Source: Tritrichomonas foetus
Lineage: Eukaryota > Parabasalia > Tritrichomonadida > Tritrichomonadidae
Assembly: GCA_001839685.1 (NCBI GenBank)
Contig: MLAK01000709.1
Coordinates: 1 to 64,000 of the forward strand
Reading direction: 5' to 3'
DNA length: 64,000 bases
The notes beneath the pieces are model-generated. The model ran no database searches. It saw only the letters and a list, made by a program, of their open reading frames with translations, and was not told the DNA's origin. The position numbers and the translations under genes are program-made. Below, piece after piece: positions 36,590 through 46,346 of the stretch (its first letter is position 1; each line of letters opens with the position of its first letter).

Positions 36590-39256
36590 TTAAATATTTT
36601 GTACTCTAATTAAACCTTTGGAATTGGAGCCTTTTATTTTCGCAGTGTTTTCCACTTTTTTCGGTGAGTTTTCCGTTTTCTTTCCAGTTTTTTTAGGTTG
36701 AATATGACCGATTTCGGCGCGTGCCTGCATACCTCCAAGGGATTTGTTTCTTGACCGTGGTTTCAGAGATACTCTTTTACTTTGGTTTTCTTGATTTTCT
36801 TCAGTCGGTTTGGTACTTTTGTCGAGCAGATTTGTGTTACTACGTGATTTCATGGATGAAAGTGTTGATGATTCTTTTGAAAAAACGATTGTTGGACCCT
36901 TCGACGGCAGTGATACCTTCTTTTTGTCACCACTAGTTGGACTACAACCATTATTCATGATAATATTTATACTATTATTTATGTTATTACTCAAGCTACT
37001 ACTTGAATTAGTATTGTTAGAATTATTAGTGATATTGCTGGGCTTATTATTTATAACTAATTTAGAATTATTAATGATAGTGATGCTGTTGCTCGGACTA
37101 CTGTCTGCATTGTCTTTATTAGAAATTAAGGGCTTGCTAGAATTATTATTCATGATCATCTGAGTGTTATTGCTATTACTACTGTTATTATTACCGTTAT
37201 TATTGCTTCCATTAATGTTTGTATTATCTTTGTTTGTTACTTTAGTATTTAGAGCTTTAATCGTATTAGGATTAGGATTGGTGTCAGTATTAATTTTGTT
37301 GTCATTAGTATTGCTGGTATTAATGATAATGTTTGCTTGATGATTGTTGGAATCATTTTTAATTAAGTTTGAACTTTTAGTTAATGAAGAAATTCGAGTT
37401 GAAGACAAGCTCATATTTTTTGAAATTTCCGAACTTCGAATAATTCTTCCATTTGACTTTCTACTGAGTAACGATTTTTTAGAAGTTGATACCTGTCTTG
37501 ATTTGTAAGTTGAACTTAAAGAAAGTTGATTAGCTTTTGCTTTTTCTGCTGTCATTTTCTTACTAGTAGTACCCTTTGGTGATATAGTTTGTGGTGTGTC
37601 AGAATCTGCACTCAAATAATCTTCGGAATCCAAAGTTGTATTCGGATCATCTTCTACATGAAAAACATCATCACGATTATCACAAGTCATTCCATTATTC
37701 AAAATAATATTCAAACTATTGACATGATTACATGAATTGTTTGTAAAGTTGTTTTGATTATTTGGGGAATTGCCATAGATGGCTTTGGAATGAGGGAATC
37801 CTTGATAATAGACTTCATGTATATGTGCTTTATTTCCCCAAAGGGATGGTGAATCATATATTGGTGATTTTGAGGAACTGTTTGCAAGTTGGATTTTCAA
37901 GGTTTTGATTCTTTCCTGATCATAATTTGAAGAACAATTGTTTGAACGCTGACGAAGAACTTCCTTTGTGAAATCTGTGAAATCAAGAAAAGCGTCTTTT
38001 CCATTAATTGAATTGACGATATCAACTCTAGCTGCTCTTAGCAAAATTGAAGACTTTTTACTTTTCATAGTGTAGATTATTAGATTTCTGATTTTTTCAA
38101 CAAACTGTTTATTAATTTCAATGAGATTAAGTTGTGATTTAAAATATGAAAGAAAAGCAAGAATTATGAATTCTTCATCTCTACGATGTAAAACATCCAA
38201 TAATAAAAGTTCGATGTCATTGGGTGTTGATTTAGTTGGGAAAAGTGTTAAATATTGATAGGACAATTCAATTAATCGTATACTTTTACAATTTGATAAA
38301 AGTATGGAATTTGCGCATGTTATTAATGCTTCATTTCGTTGGAAATGTAAGGCGAGTTCAAAAACTAGTTCACGTTCACTATCATTAGTTGCGCGATGCA
38401 TTAAAACAGGTAAACCTTGAGTGACAAGTCTTGAAAATTCATTTAATTCCATATTTGAATATTTTCCAAAGAAACATATCAATAATTTCAGCTCAATCAT
38501 TCTGGTTTCCTGTTTTGCATTAAAATTGGAACTCTTATTAGCATTATGTTTAGGCGGACTACTATTATGATTAATACTGCGATTGCTACTATATCTATTA
38601 TTGTGGCTTGTGTTGTGGTTTGATGTGTTTGAAGTGGTTGTTTTATTTGAAGGAGTCAAAGATTGAATATTGAGTGATGAAATAGGTTCTTGGGTAAAAA
38701 GAAGAGGAGTTTGTCCACCTGTTCCAAAATTTCCCATTAAATGCTTAAAAACGATCCAAACGAAGGTTCTCGAAAGAGCGGATTTTTCAATAATGCTCAT
38801 ACAAAAGCTTTCAACAGAAAGCATGGTTAAATTCGATAAAAGTTTGGAAACAACATCGATCGAATTATTGAGATTGGAAAACATTTCGTTCGGCCATGTG
38901 ATGAAAGCCTGATTGAGTATATTTAAGCATACGTTCATTGCGTATTGTTTTGGTCGTTTCTTTGCTTGAGGAATTTCCAAAAATGCAATTAATTTATTCA
39001 TATTTTCCTTATTTGAAACAAACTGAAAAAGCAGTGAAGTGTTCGAGGCTAAGAATAGATTTTGTATAACTTTGACGACATTCATATCGGCTGATTTGTG
39101 AAGGAGATTGAGAAGCATATTAAAATTGTCAGATTTGATTAAAAATTCTGTCAAATCGGTTTTATCGGTCTTGAAATAAGAAACCAAGTTCCAGCATTGC
39201 ATCACTCTTAGCATTGTTGGACTTTCTTTGAGCACTCTCTCGATATCATTAGTCAT
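36590..39256 (-). CDS. HEAT-repeat protein with Asn/Ser-rich tail, possibly SAPS (PP6 regulatory)-like
   Basis: This 888-residue protein starts at the ATG at 39256. Residues about 1-175 and 230-420 are alpha-solenoid, separated by an Asn/Ser insert. The first block (DLTEFLIKSDNFNMLLNLLH, then VVKVIQNLFLASNTSLLFQF) follows the spacing of SAPS domains, which bind Sit4/PP6 phosphatase, but no unique residue proves it. From about 430 on it is disordered. There are acidic Ser-Asp stretches, basic Ser-rich patches and long Asn/Ser/Thr runs at about 640-760 from repetitive AAT/AAC codons. The tail is Lys-rich. A phosphatase-regulatory scaffold is one option; a general armadillo scaffold is equally possible. 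Confidence 0.65.
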   Translation of the reverse strand: MTNDIERVLKESPTMLRVMQCWNLVSYFKTDKTDLTEFLIKSDNFNMLLNLLHKSADMNVVKVIQNLFLASNTSLLFQFVSNKENMNKLIAFLEIPQAKKRPKQYAMNVCLNILNQAFITWPNEMFSNLNNSIDVVSKLLSNLTMLSVESFCMSIIEKSALSRTFVWIVFKHLMGNFGTGGQTPLLFTQEPISSLNIQSLTPSNKTTTSNTSNHNTSHNNRYSSNRSINHNSSPPKHNANKSSNFNAKQETRMIELKLLICFFGKYSNMELNEFSRLVTQGLPVLMHRATNDSERELVFELALHFQRNEALITCANSILLSNCKSIRLIELSYQYLTLFPTKSTPNDIELLLLDVLHRRDEEFIILAFLSYFKSQLNLIEINKQFVEKIRNLIIYTMKSKKSSILLRAARVDIVNSINGKDAFLDFTDFTKEVLRQRSNNCSSNYDQERIKTLKIQLANSSSKSPIYDSPSLWGNKAHIHEVYYQGFPHSKAIYGNSPNNQNNFTNNSCNHVNSLNIILNNGMTCDNRDDVFHVEDDPNTTLDSEDYLSADSDTPQTISPKGTTSKKMTAEKAKANQLSLSSTYKSRQVSTSKKSLLSRKSNGRIIRSSEISKNMSLSSTRISSLTKSSNLIKNDSNNHQANIIINTSNTNDNKINTDTNPNPNTIKALNTKVTNKDNTNINGSNNNGNNNSSNSNNTQMIMNNNSSKPLISNKDNADSSPSNSITIINNSKLVINNKPSNITNNSNNTNSSSSLSNNINNSINIIMNNGCSPTSGDKKKVSLPSKGPTIVFSKESSTLSSMKSRSNTNLLDKSTKPTEENQENQSKRVSLKPRSRNKSLGGMQARAEIGHIQPKKTGKKTENSPKKVENTAKIKGSNSKGLIRVQNI

Positions 39257-40502
39257 AATGATCAGCTTTTTGATAGATTTTGATGCAGTTTTTCTTTAAT
39301 ATTGAATTAGTTTTTAAATAAGAAATTGAATAATGCTTTGCGTTTTTCTCATAATTTTGAGAGTCACATATATTTTTTGTATATTTTTGTAAAAAAAATT
39401 GGTCAAAAAAATAATAGAAATCTCTATACAAATTTTTATTGCAAATCAAAATTTGATACAATGTGAATTTGAGTCCATTATCAAAAATAACACATTTCAT
39501 TCTCATCACTTTTTTCAGTAGAATAAGAACATTTCGATTCTTTTTCTCGATTGGATTACGTTCATCAATTGAATTAGCGTTAAAGAAAAAGTTATGGATA
39601 AGTGCTTTTCAATATATATCTGGTCTATGAATTCTTTAGATTATTGTATAATCATGAAAATCCCAATGAATTTCATGTTCTCGCAATAAATATTCAATTT
39701 GCATTTGTTATTTTGTGAGAATAATCTATATACCTTTGAGTTTATATTGATATCCAATACAAATGAAGATATTGTAAAAACACATTATCTATTCGATTTT
39801 TGTGAGGAAAAGATTTTAGATAATGATTATTCTTTATCTCGTAAATGTATATATAAAAAATGAATATATACATGTAACTATAGTAAGGAAATAGTATAAT
39901 TTACTAATAACTTAACCAAAATAATCACATCTTGGAAATATAGAACGCATGTCAAAGTTGACCATTGAGTTTCGCTTAGATATTTGGTATATAGGCATAA
40001 TTATACTAGGAGATTACTATCACCGAATATGAACCAATTTAAAATTACTAATTTTTTTTGTTTTTTCCAATTAGGGTGTCAACTTTATTTAAATAAACGG
40101 TCTCCATCAAACCATTTAAAAATTGAATGAATTTGATCGAAATTTGCAGAAAAATAAATTATTAAAATACGTTTTTCTCCATAAGTTTCCATATAAAATG
40201 AAGCAATAAATTGAGATATGATTTATTATTATATTTAGTAATGAAATTTAAAAAATGAATTTTTTCATTTGGTGACATACGTTCTGGAAATATAGAGATC
40301 TTTTATTTACATGATTTCTTTTTCTTTATCGCTTGATGCTTTTCTGATATCCAATCAGAGTCGCTTTACAACTTTGTATTTTAAATAAATCACATTTTAT
40401 CTTTTGTATCCAAAATTAAAATCTGTGACATCACAAAATGAAATGCAAAGCGAATGCCTTTGAACTTGCTCCAGTCTATTCCTAATATTCATATCATCAA
40501 AA
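39257..40502. other. 1.2-kb intergenic; short protein-like stretches
   Basis: The plus frame 39690-39863 reads like protein (LYTFEFILISNTNEDIVKTH) between two stops, with no ATG. A minus-strand frame at 39249-39509 overlaps the start of the preceding gene. Both may be relics; neither can be assigned. Confidence 0.35.
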
Positions 40503-41183
40503 TTAAGGATCTGGTCTGAAATGAAACCTATTATTTGTCTGAATGTTTGTACTTTTTGGCTTGGTTTCAACTTTTTTATTCGTATCGTTCTTTTGGGTAT
40601 CAACTTTGTTATTAAATTCGACTTTTCCAGTGCTTGATTGTCTTTCAGGTGGTTTGAATTCGAGGGGATTATCATCTGATTTTGAAGAAGTAATGTTCTT
40701 TTTTGGTATTACTTTTTCTTCATCTTCCAAATCTGGTTGATATCTGAATTGAAAGTTTTGCTGGTTTTTCTTTCTTCGATTGTCATTTTGATTACTTCTA
40801 GTGTAATTTTTATTATTCCATGAGTATGGTTTGCTGTATGGCTTTTTCATCTCACTATCATTCAAGTGATCTCTTTGAAAGTTAATTCCTTGTATTGGGT
40901 CTTTGCTATTATTACTATTATTATTGCTATTACTATTATTATTGCTATTACTATTATTATTGCTATTACAATTATTATTGCTATTACNNNNNNNNNNNNN
41001 NNNNNNNNNNNNNNNNNNNNNNNNNNNNNNNNNNNNNNNNNNNNNNNNNNNNNNNNNNNNNNNNNNNNNNNNNNNNNNNNNNNNNNNNNNNNNNNNNNNN
41101 NNNNNNNNNNNNNNNNNNNNNNNNNNNNNNNNNNNNNNNNNNNNNNNNNNNTATTATTATTGCTATTATTATTATTATTGCTA

Positions 41184-41214
<31 letters not shown>

Positions 41215-42469
41215 TACTATTATAATTATTACTCCTGTTTTTATTCCTCTTATTATAATTATTGTTATTGTTGCTAAAATGTTTCGTATAAGAGTTATGC
41301 TGATTTGAGAAGAAATTATTCCTCTCATACAGTTTGGGTGGTTTAAATGATATTTCATCTTTTACTTGGCTAGGTGGATTAAAAATTGGAGGATTTGCTG
41401 AGTTTGGAGGTGTAAATCCAGTTCGAGATTGACGCACGCTATCTGGTGGCGTAAATATAAGTCCCAAATTATTACTACATGATGCTTTATTTGTATCAGT
41501 ATTTATCGGCGTAGTTTGCTGTTTTGGTAATTGATATAGTATATTTGAAAACTGTCTTTGAGGTTTTGTACTGTGATGATACCAATCAAAATCATTATCA
41601 AATACATCACCATTTTGAATCATTGATTGAATGAACATTTGCTTATATTGAGAATAATCAGGTTCTTCATTATATTTTAGGTTTCTAACACTTTTCAAAA
41701 AGTTTACAAGAGACTGTGGACACTTTTTCCCACATATTTTTTCTTCTTCCATATTTTCTTTCATGTTTAGGATTGATCTTCTTTTCTCATTTATATTTCC
41801 TCTCATTCCCATCCATGGCAGATTCCCCCTTGCTAAATAAGCAAGCATATATCCAAGCGCTTCTAAATCATCTTGTCTTTTCTGGTCGCATCCTTTTAAT
41901 GAGTTTCGTGAAGCATAACGTGCGGTTCCGGTAAACGAATGTTGTCCTTCAACTGGTGGATCATCTTTGTATTTATAAACAAGCCCAAAATCAATAATGT
42001 AAATTTGATTCTTCGCATTTTCATTTCCAATCATGAAATTTTCGGGCTTTATATCACGATGAACAAGCCCCTTCTTATGAAAATATTCAAGCGCGCAAAC
42101 TGTGTGATATCCAATCATATTTAATGTTTTAAAAGAGAAGAATTTGTGGTCGTCAAATTTATCAGAAATTGATTGGCCAAGCAATTCAAATCGAAGGTAA
42201 CGAGCATCCAAGTCTTGAAATGCATATTCATCTTTATTTCTCGCAAAAACGATTTTTGGAATGTAAGGGCATGAATTGAGTAATTCGTAAGCGAGAATTT
42301 CATGCCTTAGTTGAGGCACTTTCGTTGATTTCAATTCCTTTTTAATAGCAAATTTGTTTTTAATGTTGGTATTCTCTTGTTGGACGAGAAAAACTTCTCC
42401 AAAGCTTCCTGCCCCAAGTCTCTTCAGTATTCGATATTCATCTCCATTCGCATTTTTGATGAAAGACAT
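40503..42469 (-). CDS. Casein kinase 1 family protein kinase with poly-Asn tail, crossing an assembly gap
   Basis: The kinase domain (about residues 10-300) starts at the ATG at 42469 (MSFIKNANGDEYRI). It has the glycine loop LGAGSFGEV (18-26), the invariant Lys in FAIKKEL, HRDIKPENF, IDFGLVYKY and the CK1-type GTARYASRNSLKG in place of Ala-Pro-Glu. The disordered tail is rich in Asn, Pro and Phe, with repeated FxPP motifs (FTPPDS, FTPPNS, FNPPSQ, FKPPKL), then runs of Asn/Ser across 164 Ns. Past the gap the natural Asn/Ser frame continues as SKDPIQGINFQRDHLNDSEM with another LEFKPPERQS, and ends at 40503. That frame joins only if the true gap is not 164 bases modulo 3, so the gap length is an estimate. 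CK1 kinases act on many acidic or primed substrates. Confidence 0.88.
40904..41232. repeat. ATT/GCT trinucleotide repeat coding for poly-Asn/Ser
   Basis: TATTATTATTGCTATTAC-type triplets run on both sides of the gap. On the coding (minus) strand they give AAT and AGT/AGC codons, that is Asn with interspersed Ser. Confidence 0.9.
40988..41151. other. Assembly gap (164 N)
   Basis: The Ns lie inside the trinucleotide repeat, the usual reason for an assembler to break. The size breaks the reading frame, so it should not be taken as exact. Confidence 0.95.
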
Positions 42470-43022
42470 GGACAAAGAAGACAAAATTTTAATCGATGAC
42501 AAAAAAAAGTAAAATTCACCTTAAAATCAAACGAACATGGTTAATTTTTGAGAAAGTCAGAAATATTTTTTGACTTCAAAAATCTGTGAGGATATCTTCA
42601 AGAATGAGACATCAGAAGGGATAGGCAGACATCAAACAAAGTCCTAAATTCCTTTGCATTCTGAAGTCAAGCGATTTCAATTTCAAAATGCTCTTGGTAG
42701 AAAACTAGCATGAGACATTTTGCTTCCTGACTAAATTGGCAATGAATTTTTTCAGAGGCATTGACCAAATTATAACACAAAAAGAATATAAGAGGTTGTT
42801 TGACTTCCAGATTCCTCATATTTTTACGAATGCATCTATATATTTATTATAAATAATATTTAATCGATGTTTCTTCAACGTTGAGAATAAAAGATAGTCT
42901 ATAATTTAAGATATTTTCATATTATTTAACGTTTCATCGAAATGGTGAATTTTGTCCTAGTAGATCAACTTTTCTGAACCTCTGAAATTATTCATAAAGA
43001 AGTCACAATCTTTTCATCAATT
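42470..43022. other. Intergenic between divergent genes
   Basis: No coding frame or repeat of note. Several TCA-type initiator-like boxes occur near both ends. Confidence 0.5.
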
Positions 43023-43027
43023 TCATT
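43023..43027 (+). promoter_or_regulatory. Initiator-like TCATT
   Basis: The +1 A at 43025 would be only 4 nt before the ATG at 43029. This is short but within the known range of very short trichomonad leaders. Confidence 0.35.
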
Positions 43028-43028
43028 A

Positions 43029-44144
43029 ATGCCAAAGAATTATGATCAACAAGAACCTGTAAATCATCCAGTTTCATTCCCAGGTTCTACAGAATACAAA
43101 AGACACAAATTTATAGGAATTAATTTTATTTCAATTCCATCAATCAATTCTTTCTTTTTTGGTCATTGGGAAATACGTCTTTTTTATCCTTTTCTAGTTT
43201 TATCTTTAATATTTTCATCTTTTGGTGTTGCACAATTTCTTATTATTCCATCTTATGTTAACACCAAAATTTTCCTTTATCTCATTTTATTCATTCTTTT
43301 TAGCCTCACTATTATTTCATATTTCCAAGTGATCAAAACAGGTCCAGGATATTTCCCCTTTTATTTTCCATTAAAATCTCATCAAGTTCCAAATACTACA
43401 AATAATCAAAATTCTCAAAATATTCAAGATCATTCAAACAATCAAAATAATCCAATTGACAAACATAATCAAAATGTAAAATTTGAGAAAAATCATCTTT
43501 TTTATGATCAATTTAATGACCCTGCTGGAATTCTATCAAATGAAACACAAAGCAGTTGGAGAGTCCAGCAGAAGAGACCAAATAGATGTATTTTCTCTAA
43601 AACTGCAAGAAGATATGTTATTCGACCTGATCATTTTTGTTACTGGGTATCATCATGGATTGGTAAAAAGAATCAAAAGCTTTTCGCACATTTTACATTT
43701 TGGTGTTCAGCTTATTTGCTTTCTTTTCTGGTGATTGATATTGGAATGTTTTTGAATCCAATTCCTTTATCAGCTTTGAATTTTTGGATATTTTTTGTTT
43801 ATGCCTGTGCTGCATGTTTCTTTCTGTTGATGTGTCTTTGGTTCTTCGCGTTTGAAATGGACATGATATGTCATAATTATACACACTGGGAAGAATTAAA
43901 TCAGATTCCATCAAATAAATATGATACTGGATCATGCATGAAAAACTATGAAGATGTTTGTGGACCAAAAACAGAGATGTGGAAATGGTTTTTACCATTA
44001 ACACCTTTTAAAACAAAGAATAATTTTGATCTCATACAAAATTATTCATCTTATGATCAAAATTCTCTCACACTTGAAGAAGAAGATATAAATGAGCCAA
44101 AAAGGGTCAGTGATATTTCAGTTCATGGCTATACACAATCATGA
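43029..44144 (+). CDS. DHHC-type protein S-acyltransferase with degenerate Cys-rich domain
   Basis: This 371-residue protein has four membrane segments (about 52-73, 80-100, 220-238 and 247-272), the DHHC topology. After the second is TGPGYFP, equivalent to the conserved DPG. Between segments two and three lies an Asn-rich insert, then RPDHFCYWVSSWIGKKN. The catalytic DHHC (201-204) reads Asp-His-Phe-Cys, keeping the acyl-accepting Cys, and is followed by the usual W, IG and N. After segment four comes NYTHWEE, equivalent to TTxE. Nearly all zinc-binding Cys and His of the Cys-rich domain are missing. It may still palmitoylate proteins (DHYC enzymes exist) or may be a pseudo-enzyme. Confidence 0.8.
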   Translation: MPKNYDQQEPVNHPVSFPGSTEYKRHKFIGINFISIPSINSFFFGHWEIRLFYPFLVLSLIFSSFGVAQFLIIPSYVNTKIFLYLILFILFSLTIISYFQVIKTGPGYFPFYFPLKSHQVPNTTNNQNSQNIQDHSNNQNNPIDKHNQNVKFEKNHLFYDQFNDPAGILSNETQSSWRVQQKRPNRCIFSKTARRYVIRPDHFCYWVSSWIGKKNQKLFAHFTFWCSAYLLSFLVIDIGMFLNPIPLSALNFWIFFVYACAACFFLLMCLWFFAFEMDMICHNYTHWEELNQIPSNKYDTGSCMKNYEDVCGPKTEMWKWFLPLTPFKTKNNFDLIQNYSSYDQNSLTLEEEDINEPKRVSDISVHGYTQS

Positions 44145-44375
44145 TTCCATTCAGTAGCTTTTCATCTTATTCAACTTTGTTGATGCCAATCGAAGAAAAA
44201 CAAACATTAATTTGGACGTAGAGCTTATGAATTGTGAAGATTATTGCAATACTTTTTTAATACATAATAGAATTATTTTTTTGTAAAAATAAAATCATGA
44301 TAAAGAACTATTCATTTTTATTTCTTTGTTTTCTTTTTCGTTGTCAATACCAACTTTTATAGAGGATCTTTCAAT

Positions 44376-45575
44376 TTATTCAAAAATTTGGCTTTTCTCA
44401 CCACGTGCAACCATTCCTTTGAGAGCTGCTGGAACATTCTTGCACTTACAGTGCATGATCATTGAGGAAATTATGAATGGTTTATGGCTAGCTTCAAAGT
44501 ATGTATCTTGCCTATGTTTTTCGAAACATTCATGTGTAATTTCACCTCTTTCACATGAGAGACCACTAATGTCAGCTGGTAAGCAGTGCATGTAAAGAGC
44601 TTTGTTGGTTGTGGCCATTAATTCATCATCAACTTGCCAGTCAATATATTTCTTATTCAATTCGAGAGCTTCTTTTTCTGTTTGTTTAAGACCTTCATAA
44701 TCTTTGGCTTTGAGTTGTTCAGTTTTCTTTGCAGAAATGAACATTGGTGCCCAGCTCTTTGGATAAACAACATCAGCATCTTTGAATGAACCTTTGAAGT
44801 CATTTGTAATCTCAAAAGTTCCGCCTGATTCTTGTGTGAACTTTTTGGTAACATCAATAATCTCTGGAATTAAAGCATATTCTTCTGGATGGGCCAAAAC
44901 AAGGTTTACACCAAACCTAGATAAAAGTGCAATAAATGCTTGTGGAACTGATAAGGGTTTTCCGTATGATGGTGAATAAGCCCAGGACATGACAATTTTC
45001 TTTCCTTTGAGATTTTCGAGAGATCCAAAGTGTTTCACTAAGTGCGATAAGTCAGACATTGCCTGTGTTGGATGATCTTCATCACATTGAAGATTGATGA
45101 TGCATGGCCGCTTATTCAAGATTTGTTTCATTGCTGATTCAGTGATGGATTCTCCAACTTCAAGCATATACTTGTGTCCAGCACCAAGATAAAGGTCATC
45201 ACGAATTCCAATCACTTCTGTGTAAAATGACATCATCGTTGCTGTTTCACGAACCGTTTCTCCGTGTGAAATTTGTGACTTGCCTTCATCTAAATCAGCT
45301 GGTGTTAAGCCAAGTAATGAGCCAGCACTCATGAATGAGAATCGTGTCCGTGTTGAATTATCTCTGAAAATTGAAGCTGCAAGACCACTGTTGAATAAAC
45401 GGCAGCTAACATTCTTTTTAACAAGTTCTTCAAGAGCCCAGGATGCATTGAGTGTCGAAATGATGGTTTCAATATTCATATCCCACGTTCTTAAATAGTC
45501 TCCGCCAAAAGTATTGACCTTTGGCTGTAGTTTTTCACATTCTTTAATGTATTGATCTACTTCGGTCGAAGTCAT
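44376..45575 (-). CDS. ygeW: YgeW-type knotted carbamoyltransferase
   Basis: This 399-residue protein of the aspartate/ornithine carbamoyltransferase superfamily carries the carbamoyl-phosphate site FRDNSTRTRFSF (70-81) and LDEGKSQISHGETVRETA. It also has CDEDHPTQAMSDL, KIVMSWAYSPSYGKPLSVPQ, DADVVYPKSWAP and YMHCLPADISGLSCERGE. These are the hallmarks of YgeW, an enzyme of bacterial purine/urea-linked gene sets whose exact substrate is still uncertain, not of ordinary ornithine carbamoyltransferase. The length is normal and no key residue is missing. There is no targeting peptide, so it is probably cytosolic. In a parabasalid it could join carbamoyl phosphate metabolism beside the arginine deiminase pathway. 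A bacterial origin by lateral transfer is likely. Confidence 0.92.
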   Translation of the reverse strand: MTSTEVDQYIKECEKLQPKVNTFGGDYLRTWDMNIETIISTLNASWALEELVKKNVSCRLFNSGLAASIFRDNSTRTRFSFMSAGSLLGLTPADLDEGKSQISHGETVRETATMMSFYTEVIGIRDDLYLGAGHKYMLEVGESITESAMKQILNKRPCIINLQCDEDHPTQAMSDLSHLVKHFGSLENLKGKKIVMSWAYSPSYGKPLSVPQAFIALLSRFGVNLVLAHPEEYALIPEIIDVTKKFTQESGGTFEITNDFKGSFKDADVVYPKSWAPMFISAKKTEQLKAKDYEGLKQTEKEALELNKKYIDWQVDDELMATTNKALYMHCLPADISGLSCERGEITHECFEKHRQDTYFEASHKPFIISSMIMHCKCKNVPAALKGMVARGEKSQIFE

Positions 45576-46346
45576 TTCTTTTCCTGATCACAAAATAAAA
45601 TACTAGGTGATATGATGTGATTTTACGGTTGATTGAAAACTTTTTGATTTTGAGATGATTTTTATTTTCAAAATCTGTTTCTGAAAAATGTCAAACATTC
45701 ACAAAAAAATTCACATGATTCGTGAAAATTAATTGTATATGGATTCAATTTCATTCATAAAAAGTGAGAAATCACAAAATATTAATATACAAAAAGTTCG
45801 TGTAATTCTTAAGAGAAAAAAAATCATCGTTTTATACTAATTGAAATTCCTGAAGACAAAATCTTTGTCACTTCTTCAGGTATTAATCAAACCTCCCGAA
45901 GATTCAGCAAATCCTTGAATATCAATGATTTCCAATTTATCAGAAAAATAGCAACAATGCATTGAAAAATAGAAGGAATTGCAACTTTTTGATAAGACTC
46001 AATATGTAAAACTTAATGAGTGTTGTTTTTGTTATTTCTCTTCATTGACCAGAATCAAATCTACATAGAACATTTTATTAAGACTTTTATTGCTTTCCAC
46101 TCAATTATTAGATTTTTAATCAAAGTTATTTTATCTTATAAATTTGACAAAATGAATGAAGGGTAATTTCATTTCCATAATTATATTACTTAGGCAAAAT
46201 TACGTATGATTTAGACATATCATTGGTATTTTGTAGTTGACAGCTCAAAATTGAGGTTTACCAAAAGCGTGATTTTTGTTAAAATAACTTTTTGAATTCT
46301 TATTTGATCGGTTGAGCCATTCTATCAAACGATTTTTTAAAAATAA
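45576..46346. other. Intergenic between divergent genes
   Basis: No gene seen. A short inverted repeat, CCTGAAGA with TCTTCAGG, lies at about 45850-45885. Confidence 0.5.

Noticed and set aside
40503..40865. Separate small Asn/Pro-rich gene
   Set aside because: It starts at TTG and its upstream frame is the same Asn/Ser repeat as the CK1 tail; better read as the CK1 C terminus after a mis-sized gap.
40866..41358. Leu/Ile/Tyr homopolymer frames on either strand over the gap
   Set aside because: They are translations of the ATT repeat and Ns in wrong frames.
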